The notes below the pieces were generated by a model that did no database searches, was not told the DNA's origin, and worked only from the letters and a program-made list of their open reading frames with translations. From the NCBI GenBank assembly GCA_016931315.1, contig JAFGFB010000245.1, positions 1 to 38,038 on the forward strand: a DNA stretch of 38,038 nt, in the 5' to 3' direction. Source of the stretch: Anaerolineae bacterium. GTDB lineage: Bacteria > Chloroflexota > Anaerolineae > B4-G1 > SLSP01. Made by a program: the position numbers and the translations under genes. Positions 28,147-36,800 of this stretch are shown in pieces (positions within the stretch are counted from its first letter, which is position 1; each line of letters opens with the position of its first letter).

Positions 28147-28179
28147 GTGATTTTTGCGGGCTGCGCCCGCAAAAATCAC
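28147..28179 (+). repeat. Palindrome family copy 15
   Basis: gtgatttttGCGGGC-TGC-GCCCGCaaaaatcac. Confidence 0.9.
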
Positions 28180-28282
28180 GCTTGCGGAGAGAGGCGCAGA
28201 GGGTTTTTTGAGTGATCTAGCCGATCTTGCCACTGTAGTTTTTTTTGAGTGATCTAGCCGATTTTGCCACTGTGGTTTTTTT

Positions 28283-28325
28283 GTGATTTTCGTGAACGGG
28301 GCGCAGCCCCGTTCACGAAAATCAC
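28283..28325 (+). repeat. Palindrome family copy 16
   Basis: gtgattttCGTGAACGGGGC-GCA-GCCCCGTTCACGaaaatcac, identical to copy 7. Confidence 0.9.
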
Positions 28326-28364
28326 ACTTGCAGAAAGAAGGTGCAGAGAGTTAGCGGCTAAAGT

Positions 28365-30203
28365 TCAATAGTTGCGGGCGACCAGGGGGAGGAAGACGGT
28401 TGTACCGGGCGGCGTGCCCGCACCATTGGCGGACAGGTCGAAGGCGCCGACGGCGTCATCCTTCTTCCAGACCAGCAAACCATACCAGCCCTCATTATCC
28501 GGGAGGTATTGCAAGACCTCAACCTGCCCGCCACCGCCGCTATCGGCCACGATTAGAGCCTGATTCAAAGCCTGCTGGGGACCGTTGCGGGGGTCGAAGA
28601 GCGCGAGCGCCAAATCCGGGACATCGGGCGCAACCTGGATATCAAGCAGTTGCCCGGGCAGAGCATAGATGTCGAACATGCGCGCTACCGATTCCGCCAC
28701 CAGGTTTTCCTGGGGGATGGTGGGCCGTTGCTCCGTGATGCGGCTGGCGCTTGGAGCGTATTCGATAGCATAGTAGGTATCGCCAGCGAAATGACTCACG
28801 TAGGGAAAATAGGCTGCAGGACCGGATTGGTAGCCATCCATGACCACGATGTCGGCAAGACCGGTCCCGTAGATCGAACTGGCAAGCACGTTGTTGTAGT
28901 CGGGGCTATCAGCCAGGTGCAGGTCGAGGTCGCCTACAGGTCCAGGACGGATGCCCATAGCCATCCACTGGTTGATCTGGGCCGGCGCCTGGTAATAGCT
29001 TGACGCCCCATTGTCGGGAAGCTCGTTAGAGAGCGGTCCCCCCTTGCCAAGAACCGGTTCAAGCTCGAGCCATTGGGCGTAGATATCGCCTTCGGTCGCA
29101 CCAGCACGCAAATCGGTCCAGACGACCAGATGTTGTCCCCCCACCCCCGGCGAGATGCGCGGGGCGTATTGCTCACCGGGAGCGGTCGTGATGGCATAGG
29201 ATACGCCTACCGGTAAGCCATCATAGCCTATCCGATGGACATGGATATTATCCCCCTGCACGTAGACGACAACGGTTTCGTCGCGCTCCTCGTTATCTGC
29301 CAGTCTGGGGTAATCGCTACCGGGAGGAGCAATGGAAACAGGAACGCCTCGCGCATTGCCATTCTGATCATAAACCTGCATGAATATACCGAGATCGGGA
29401 CTCAGAGTATCAAAAGCGAGGACCACCTTTTCATCTATACCATCCGAATAGGCGATAACCGAGGGAGAAGACTCATAGGTATCAGGCATCACAGGGGTAC
29501 GCCACCATCGATAAGACAAGTCGATGATACTCCTCGCCTCCAAATGCACCATATCAAAGCACTCGTACGCGATACTATAGATATCAGAACCGTACCTGGT
29601 CGCAACCTGGACATTGCGACCCTGTGTGCAACCTGCAGGAAGCTGTACATAGACAATATTGTTGAGGGGTCCATTATTCTTATCAACATGCCGCATGGCG
29701 ATACGACCGTCATCCATCTCCCAGACGACCAGGTAGTATTGTAGCCCGCGGGTCACGACGCTGCGCAGCGCCGGCTGGCCCGTATCTACGCGCCAGATGG
29801 GGCCCATGCTGCCGTTGGAGTGCACGAGGCGGGCGAAGACCTGTTCGGCGCTGATCCATGTGGTGAGACAGTAGTCCGGATCGTCACAGCTGATATCTGG
29901 TATGGAGCTGCTGTGGGTCGTGGAGGCGGCGACGCGGTAAGTCGCGATGGTGGTGGCGCCCGATTCAAGCCATCCCACGTACGGCTCAGCGTAGTAACCC
30001 AGCTGCGACTGCTCTGCCCAGGCGATGATGTATTTGTCGGTGAACCAGTCGGACCCAACGTTGCCCGCCCAGGCTTCATGGAAGTCATATCTCACGACTG
30101 AGAATTCGTTACCCACGAGGCGCGCCAAGGCACCTAACGGCGTGAGGAACATTCCGCCCAGCACGACCAGCGACAAGATTCTCTGTAGGATTTTGAAACG
30201 CAT
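28365..30203 (-). CDS. Secreted protein, probably with beta-propeller-like repeats, and C-terminal VFLPLVARNY motif
   Basis: Signal-like N-terminus MRFKILQRILSLVVLGGMFLTPLGALA; repeated 'PRISPGVGGQHLVVWTDLRAG', 'YYLVVWEMDDGRIAMRHVD' blades; C-terminus TTVFLPLVARNY. Confidence 0.8.
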   Translation of the reverse strand: MRFKILQRILSLVVLGGMFLTPLGALARLVGNEFSVVRYDFHEAWAGNVGSDWFTDKYIIAWAEQSQLGYYAEPYVGWLESGATTIATYRVAASTTHSSSIPDISCDDPDYCLTTWISAEQVFARLVHSNGSMGPIWRVDTGQPALRSVVTRGLQYYLVVWEMDDGRIAMRHVDKNNGPLNNIVYVQLPAGCTQGRNVQVATRYGSDIYSIAYECFDMVHLEARSIIDLSYRWWRTPVMPDTYESSPSVIAYSDGIDEKVVLAFDTLSPDLGIFMQVYDQNGNARGVPVSIAPPGSDYPRLADNEERDETVVVYVQGDNIHVHRIGYDGLPVGVSYAITTAPGEQYAPRISPGVGGQHLVVWTDLRAGATEGDIYAQWLELEPVLGKGGPLSNELPDNGASSYYQAPAQINQWMAMGIRPGPVGDLDLHLADSPDYNNVLASSIYGTGLADIVVMDGYQSGPAAYFPYVSHFAGDTYYAIEYAPSASRITEQRPTIPQENLVAESVARMFDIYALPGQLLDIQVAPDVPDLALALFDPRNGPQQALNQALIVADSGGGGQVEVLQYLPDNEGWYGLLVWKKDDAVGAFDLSANGAGTPPGTTVFLPLVARNY

Positions 30204-30222
30204 TGTTGACCTTCACCTGATT

Positions 30223-30531
30223 TTAGTTGCGCATGACCAACGGTAGGAAGACCGTGTGCCGTGTGATTACCGCTGCCCCAGGCCAGAAACCGCTGCTGAG
30301 TTCAAAGCCACCGCCGGAAAGTGCGTTTCCCGCCTCCGGTTGCCCCGCTGTGCCCAGCAAAACGAAGTCGCCGCCAGCGAGCTGGTTACCGCCGCCATCC
30401 ACAGTCCACCAGCTGAGCTCATAGCCAGCGCCGACCTGGGCTGGCGCCAACGCCTGAGCCTGGGAATTTCTCAGAGCCAGGAAACCGATGAGCAGAGAAA
30501 GCAACGCCAAAGTAAATAGTAATGGTTTCAT
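30223..30531 (-). CDS. Small secreted protein with C-terminal VFLPLVMRN motif
   Basis: 102 aa: MKPLLFTLALLSLLIGFLALRNSQAQA...YELSWWTVDGGGNQLAGGDFVLLGTAGQPEAGNALSGGGFELSSGFWPG...HTVFLPLVMRN. Confidence 0.75.
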   Translation of the reverse strand: MKPLLFTLALLSLLIGFLALRNSQAQALAPAQVGAGYELSWWTVDGGGNQLAGGDFVLLGTAGQPEAGNALSGGGFELSSGFWPGAAVITRHTVFLPLVMRN

Positions 30532-30546
30532 CTGATTACCGCCTTT

Positions 30547-32070
30547 CTACGGGCAAACCCCGATACCGCCAAGGTTTTGGAAGGATTCATCATAACAACC
30601 GTAACAGCGCGCCGAACCACCGGCGCTGGTATCCACGGGACCACCTCCCAACTGCGAGGCACCCACATAGAAGACAAAGTTGTCATCAGTGCGAATGGTG
30701 GGTTGCGTAGGATCTGCAACCCGAATCTCCGATTGCTCAATCTTGACAATATACACCCCACTGCCACCATCCCACTCGTTGTAAATACCAGATTGGGTAA
30801 CTCCAGTATTGGCACTGATGATGCTTTCACGAATCTTCACGCCGGCGTCAACATTGTACACACCAAAGGTGTATTCGGCCGATGAGCCTGTGCTCGTTAC
30901 AGCAGTTAGCAATGGGTTAGCGTCTGCCGTGTTATAGATACCGGCACTGATGTAGCCACCGGTAGCAGAAACCTCAACCTGGTTCAATGTGGGGAAAGCA
31001 TAGCTATTTTCGATGCCAACGTTATATGTGGTGCCACTGCCGGAGGCAGTGACCCTGACATGGTTCATCCAAGGGGAAGCGTGATCCCGGTTGAGGATAC
31101 CGATGTTCTTTAAGGAAGCATTCGTTGCCAAAACCGTGACATCGAGCAATTCGGGGGAGTCATCAATGTTAACAATAGCGACGGCGTAATCCGCGCCACC
31201 GGTATTGATCACCGTAAGCGAACGCAACGCAGCCGCATCAGACCCGATCACGGTACCCACAGTGTCTGTCGTGCTCCCCGTGTACTGGATAGTGGTCGTC
31301 CACTCCCCGGCGCCCTCGATATCCACGAACGGTTTCATGGTCACCCGTTCCACGTAGCGTCCCGGCGCTACCCAGATCAGATAATAATTATCAAAATCCC
31401 CATCGGTGACGCTGTCCACCGCAGCCTGAATCGAGGTGAATTGACCGCCTTCTTTGGCTACGACAATAACATTGGCATACGCACCGCCGCTTGCAGGCGG
31501 CAGCGGAAACCAGGTGCCGCCATTCCACGTCAGCACGTCACCCTCAGAGGGGAGGTTGTCGGAGACAGGATTCCCGTGCAGCGCGCCGGTAGAGACAGCG
31601 TGAAGGGCATAGGGCGCGGCGGTCAATCTCACACGAGGGCTCAGGGCAGTGTAGACGCCAGCGCCACAATCTACCTCAACTTTCATGTAGCGCCCTTCAC
31701 CGGTGAAGACATCTACGCCAAAATCAAGCCCCACCGAGAAATAGCCTTCATCGAGGATGATGTTGGATGCCGACTGGACGTTGCCTACGGGGTCATCCCC
31801 TATGGAGGATTGATAGAGGCTGAAACGAAAGTCACAAGGACCGGCGATAGGGGCGCCAGCGTCATCCGTGAGCCGCCCTTGATAGGTAAACTCATTGGTG
31901 AGGGGGTCGCCCAGCGGCAGCGCTTGCGCCTGATGAACTTCCAGGGGGTCAGAGACCTGCGGAGAAGCCAAGCCCTGCGCCTGACCATGGCGGGTAGAAA
32001 AAACTCCACTGCCAAGAATTAGCGCTACAATCAACACGACTGATAGATTAAACAAGCTATTACGTTTCAT
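30547..32070 (-). CDS. Secreted protein: 'TYQGRL' N-terminal module plus pectinesterase-like right-handed beta-helix
   Basis: Start MKRNSLFNLSVVLIVALILG at 32070 with aagaaggtg upstream; FTYQGRLTDDAGAPIAGPCDFRFSLYQSS; VIVVAKEGGQFTSIQAAVDSVTD..YLIWVAPGRYVERVTMKPFVDIEG. Confidence 0.8.
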   Translation of the reverse strand: MKRNSLFNLSVVLIVALILGSGVFSTRHGQAQGLASPQVSDPLEVHQAQALPLGDPLTNEFTYQGRLTDDAGAPIAGPCDFRFSLYQSSIGDDPVGNVQSASNIILDEGYFSVGLDFGVDVFTGEGRYMKVEVDCGAGVYTALSPRVRLTAAPYALHAVSTGALHGNPVSDNLPSEGDVLTWNGGTWFPLPPASGGAYANVIVVAKEGGQFTSIQAAVDSVTDGDFDNYYLIWVAPGRYVERVTMKPFVDIEGAGEWTTTIQYTGSTTDTVGTVIGSDAAALRSLTVINTGGADYAVAIVNIDDSPELLDVTVLATNASLKNIGILNRDHASPWMNHVRVTASGSGTTYNVGIENSYAFPTLNQVEVSATGGYISAGIYNTADANPLLTAVTSTGSSAEYTFGVYNVDAGVKIRESIISANTGVTQSGIYNEWDGGSGVYIVKIEQSEIRVADPTQPTIRTDDNFVFYVGASQLGGGPVDTSAGGSARCYGCYDESFQNLGGIGVCP

Positions 32071-32099
32071 GCTGCACCTTCTTTGAGCATTGAATTCTG

Positions 32100-33314
32100 C
32101 TAATAGGGAGCGTTGATCGTGTACTCGATGACAATAAAGCGTAGATCCACCCATTGCATCGTCACCAACGTCGCCTCGAGGAAGTAGGTGTGATTCTGAT
32201 TATCCACGAGGGCGTAATTGATTGTCGTGGTGCTGTTGCTGCCGAAACCGTCATCACCGGTAGACGTGACCGTCGCCAACAGTTCATCAGAATCGCGCCA
32301 TAGATTGACAGTAGCGTCCCTGTCCGTATCCCGGTCATAGTAGTGGAAGGTCAGTGACGTCACCGTGGCGCCGTGAGGGAGGTTGACCGGCGCCTCAAAC
32401 TGTGACACAGTGCAAGGGGAGTCGTAAACGGTAAGTCGGTCTCCGATGTTGATGTAGTAAGGGGTGAGGCATACCGGGTTATTGGTCGAAGCATAGGGTA
32501 TGAAGGCAGCTGCCGGCACCGAGATGTAGCTAGTTTTGGGCTGCCAGGTCAGTTCGCCCTGTACGTGAGCATTACCGGCAGAGTAGACGCCGTAACCATC
32601 CGGCGAGGCATTCTCACCGTAGACGCCGTAGCCCCAGTGAGAGTTGCTTTGACCCCAAACACCGTAGCCGAAACTGTAGTCGCCGGCGTCGTTATCGCCG
32701 CCGAAGACGCCAACACCGCCGCGAGATCTGGAGGTGAATCTGCCACCGAAAGCCTGGTAGTCGAATGCCGTAGCCAGGGAGGTCGCCTCACCGTGAACCG
32801 CAACGCCGTTCTCAGCCGAGTTTCTGACGTGAAGCGTGGCGCCTTCTGTACCAAAGACCTGCGCTCCGGGACGCAGGCTGTGGGCATAGGGCACAGCGGT
32901 GAGCTCCACACGTCCACTCAGGAGTGTGTAGGAGCCCACAGTGCTGGGACAACGCACGTAGACTTGCATCCAGCGGGCATCGCCCGTGAAAGCCGCGCCA
33001 CCGAAGTCGAGGAGAGCCGTGAACTTGCCCTCGGTGACCGGGACGGTCACTGCGGCATCACCGACGGATTCACCGCCGCCGACGGCATCGAAAAGGGCAA
33101 AGGCGAAATCGCAGGTCGCCGTGACGGGGCTGCCATTCTGGACCAGATATCCCTGGTAGGTGATGGCGTTTCCAACAGGAGCCTCCACGCCGGACGCAGT
33201 TGAGGGGGCATCCTCCCCGGTTGACGCTTGAGATAGGGCGAAGATTGCAGAGTTGCCGGTTGCCATGATGAGCATCAGGCATAACAGTAAACCAACAAAG
33301 ATTCGGTATTTCAT
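32100..33314 (-). CDS. Secreted protein with the same 'TYQGYL' N-terminal module
   Basis: Signal-like MKYRIFVGLLLCLMLIMATGNSAIFA; ITYQGYLVQNGSPVTATCDFAFALFDAVGGGESVGD...LDFGGAAFTGDARWMQVYVRCPSTVGSYTLLSGRVELTAVPYAHSL. Confidence 0.8.
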   Translation of the reverse strand: MKYRIFVGLLLCLMLIMATGNSAIFALSQASTGEDAPSTASGVEAPVGNAITYQGYLVQNGSPVTATCDFAFALFDAVGGGESVGDAAVTVPVTEGKFTALLDFGGAAFTGDARWMQVYVRCPSTVGSYTLLSGRVELTAVPYAHSLRPGAQVFGTEGATLHVRNSAENGVAVHGEATSLATAFDYQAFGGRFTSRSRGGVGVFGGDNDAGDYSFGYGVWGQSNSHWGYGVYGENASPDGYGVYSAGNAHVQGELTWQPKTSYISVPAAAFIPYASTNNPVCLTPYYINIGDRLTVYDSPCTVSQFEAPVNLPHGATVTSLTFHYYDRDTDRDATVNLWRDSDELLATVTSTGDDGFGSNSTTTINYALVDNQNHTYFLEATLVTMQWVDLRFIVIEYTINAPY

Positions 33315-33412
33315 GTCAGCGTTCCTTTCGCACTAGATTATTCGGAATTCCCGGTGACTACAGCGATAAAGCGGAGATGCGAAGTCGGGTCTTGAGCTAA
33401 GCGCTGCCGGTG

Positions 33413-33622
33413 TTATCGCAAGCCCTGTGGTTCTATCAGGTCAACGGCAGCGGCGCGCAATTCGATAAAAACCAACAGCTCATCCAGGCTGCGAAAACCG
33501 ACCGATTCGCCGCTGCTGGTGTGTTGAATCCAGCCCTGCCAGGAGGGCGCGCCTCCTTCGCGCCAGATACGCACGATGAAGACATCTCTGTGGGCCGGTT
33601 GAAATTGCTGTTTAGATTCCAT
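33413..33622 (-). CDS. Small conserved-looking hypothetical protein
   Basis: MESKQQFQPAHRDVFIVRIWREGGAPSWQGWIQHTSSGESVGFRSLDELLVFIELR...; ATG 33622, or the longer TTG-start version at 33661. Confidence 0.6.
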   Translation of the reverse strand: MESKQQFQPAHRDVFIVRIWREGGAPSWQGWIQHTSSGESVGFRSLDELLVFIELRAAAVDLIEPQGLR

Positions 33623-33628
33623 AGAAAA

Positions 33629-33654
33629 ACTGCCACCTTGTTCTAGGTGGCAGT
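33629..33654 (-). terminator. Terminator-like hairpin + TTTTT immediately upstream of the small ORF start
   Basis: On -: actgccacc-tagaacaa-ggtggcagt then TTTTC TATGG. Confidence 0.6.
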
Positions 33655-33764
33655 TTAGCAAAAAGGTCTCTCGGGTTTATCTCGCGGCGGGTGAATCCCG
33701 CACGAACCAGGTTGCCAATTAGCGCCGGGGGCGTTTCAAAATGGGGGTAAAAATCTCGGAGAAA

Positions 33765-33807
33765 ATTGATTTTTGTGATGGGGCAAAGCCCCATCACAAA
33801 AATCAAT
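33765..33807 (-). repeat. Palindrome family copy 17 (ATTGATTTTTG subfamily, flanks match copy 6 on the opposite strand)
   Basis: attgatttttGTGATGGGGC-AAA-GCCCCATCACaaaaatcaat; 20-bp perfect stem. Confidence 0.9.
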
Positions 33808-33874
33808 CAAAGAGAAGGTATTTGCATGCCAGTCAGCTTGCTTTTGCCCCAAAACTAAAAGGCACCCTTAACGG

Positions 33875-36800
33875 TTAGCGCCCCCGCGTGTGGATTTCGT
33901 GGCCCTCCGCGCGCAGGGCGGCAATATCGCGACGGAGCGTGCGCAAGCCCACACCTAGCGCCGCGGCAAGATCTTCGTCACGGGGGCTTGCGCCCTGCGC
34001 GGTCGCCTCAGCGAGCAACCTGAGAAGGCAACGCTGGCGGCGGGAGGTCTTATTGGCAATAGTCTGGTCATCTGGATGCTCCACCGTCCAGGTGACGGAC
34101 ACAGTTTCCTCCGGACGCAGGGCGCGCCCGGTAGGCGCCGCAGCGCGAGGGAGACGAAGCGTGAGGCGACGCGGTTGGAAGGCTTTCCAGGCGGTCATGA
34201 GCTGCCGGTGCAAGGGCACGTCCTCCACAAAGGCGCGTTGCCAGGAAGGGTCGGACAGGGCAGCGCAACTCTGCTGGAGCTCGGCACAGGCGCGTTCCAG
34301 CGCTGCCCGCGCCAGCTCAGGCTTTCGGGCAGCATCGAGGATTCGATAGTAGTAAAAGCATACATCGAGCATAGGCGGCGTATCGGGACGCGATTCCATC
34401 TCGGCGAAAGCCTGGACAATCAGAGTCTGCGCGACATTCACTTCGCCCAGGTGGAAATGGGCGATGGCTAAAGCTGCGCGGGACGTGGTCTGGTAGTAGG
34501 GATAACCGCTGCGCTCATACGCGTGCAGTGCCTCCTCGAAACGCATGAGTGCGCCAGCATAGTCGCCCCGCGCCAGGTATAATTCCCCAAAGCGGTAGTG
34601 GACGGTCGCCTGCATCAAGGCAGCATCCAATTCACGCACGATGGTTTCAGCCTGGCAAAGCGCCCGTTCAGCGCCTTCAAAGTCGCCAGTGTTGGTCAAC
34701 AATTCGGCGAGGCTGGAGAGGATGCGCGCCTCATCATCGGCAAGGGCAAGCTGGCGCGCGAGCGGCAAGACCGTGTTGAGCGCCTGCCGCGCCAAGGCGA
34801 GTTGCCCGGTGTTCTTGTAGCGGGAGCTGAGGTTGAGAAGGGTGATGACCTGTCCGTGTTGGTGGCCAATCTGCCGAAAAATCTCCAGGGCTTGCCGGGT
34901 GGTTTCGATGGCGGGACCATGCTCACCGAGGGCGTTATAAGCCAGGCCCAGGTTGTTGAGCGCCACGCCCTCGTAATAGCGATGGCCAATGGCGCGCATT
35001 TGGGTGAGCATTTCCCGGCAATGCGCCGCCTCGGCGCGATGGTCGCCGCGCGCGCGGGTAATCCAGGCGAGGGCGTTGTGAACGCGGGCCGTGGATAAGG
35101 GGTCGGCGCCGGTCGGGGCTTTTGCGAGCGCCGTTTGCGCCGTCTCCTGCGCCCGTTCGAGGTCTCCGAGGTCGCGGTAGGTCATCACAAGCGAGACGTA
35201 GATGGCGATTTCACTGCTGCCAGCCGCGGGCGAGTTCTGAAATTCAGCCAGAGCGTGTTGATAGGCTTCGAGGGCGGGGGCGTTATGCCCGATTTGCTTC
35301 CAGGCAGTCCCAATCGCCAGCCAGGCGCGAGAAATCTGGTGACGGAACCCATGCTCCTGCGCCAGGGCAAGAGCAGCTGCCGCCGCCTCGCGCGCAGCTT
35401 CGTATTCGCTGGTAGATTCACTCAGGTATTCTGCCCGTTGTAGCAGGGCCTCGACCTGGTGTTCTGGGGTAGCCAGGGTCTCCGCCAGGGATAGCAGCGT
35501 CTCGATATCGGTGCGGTAGCTTTCGCGCTCGCCCCGGAGACGCCAAAGAGGGCACCGAGCCACACGCAGCTCGAAGCCCAACGCGGTCTCCGCCGGAGCG
35601 GGCAAGGGGTGCGCCTGCTCCAAAATGGCAAGAGCGCGCGCATAAGCCTGCAAAGCCGCCTCATTGGCGTAGACTGCTGCGGCTCTTTTGCCCGCGGCGA
35701 AGTAGATGTCTACAGCCCGCTCCCATAATTCGCCACGGTCGAGATGCAACGCCAATGCAGTCAGGTTCTCGGGATGGACTTCGGCAATAGCCCGCGCGAC
35801 ACGCTGATGCGTTGCCCGCTGCGCCTCGTGGCTGAGCGTCCGGTACGTCACCTGTCGCACCTGGTCGTGGCTGAATTCGTAGGCAGATGGGCGTTCGATC
35901 AGGAAATGGCGGCGCACCAGAGCGCGCAATGTTGGGAGCAGCTGCGGTGCGTTTTGCTCGCATGCGACCTGGAGCAGGCGGAGATCGAAATCGTTGCCGA
36001 TGACGGCGGCAGTTTCCAAAACCGCCCGCTCGGCAGGTTCCAATTGCGCCAGACGCCGGGCAATGACCTGTTCCACGGCAGGTGGCAGCGGCAACTCGGC
36101 ATAAGCCGCAGTGGTTTGATCCCAGGGGGTGCTCCACTGACCTGCGGAGTCTCGCAGCAGCAGCCCCTCATCGGCAAGTGCGCGCAGGATTTCCAGCATG
36201 AAGAGCGGATTGCCGCCCGTCTCTTGATAGACCCGGCTTTCAAAGAGAGGCGCCGCGTGGCTGATAGCCAGACTGCGACGGATCAATTCACCGGAGGCAG
36301 CGGCATCGAGCGAGGACAGCTGCACCCACTCATGCTGCCCCGGGCGGTGCAGGGCTTGCAGCCGTTCCCAAACGTAAGGGCGCGCTTCGGCCTCATCCCG
36401 GCGATAGGAGCCGATGATGGCCACACGGTGCGCCGTGAGGCGCCGGTCGAGCGCCGCCAACACTTCCAGGCTATCACCGCCAGCCCAGTGAAGGCCCTCA
36501 AGAATCAGGACGAGCGGGCGGGTCGCACTCCAGGCACCGAGCAACTCGGCGAAAGCGTTGATCAGCCGTTCGCGCTCACGTTCCGGTTCCAGAGCGGGGG
36601 CACTCTCCGGAGCCACGGCAGCAAGTTCCGGCAACAAAGGGCGGAGCACCTGGAGCCAGATCGGGGCGACGAGCTGCGACCACTGTTCGACGCGCAACGG
36701 CGAAAGCTCATGGCGCAACGCCGTCACCCAAATATCGAAAGGCGCCAGGCCAACGTCTTCGCGGGCCCGCCCCCAGAGGACGGCGATATCGCGCCAAGCG

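Larger units (their letters stand above)
27880..28360 (+). repeat. Composite intergenic repeat, copy c (three palindromes)
   Basis: gtatagggcaaaggctgccgcttattgggaagttcaagcggttgtactcaaccgcggtcggct at 27887 on; three palindromes; gagtgatctagccgattttgccactgtggt twice. Confidence 0.75.
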
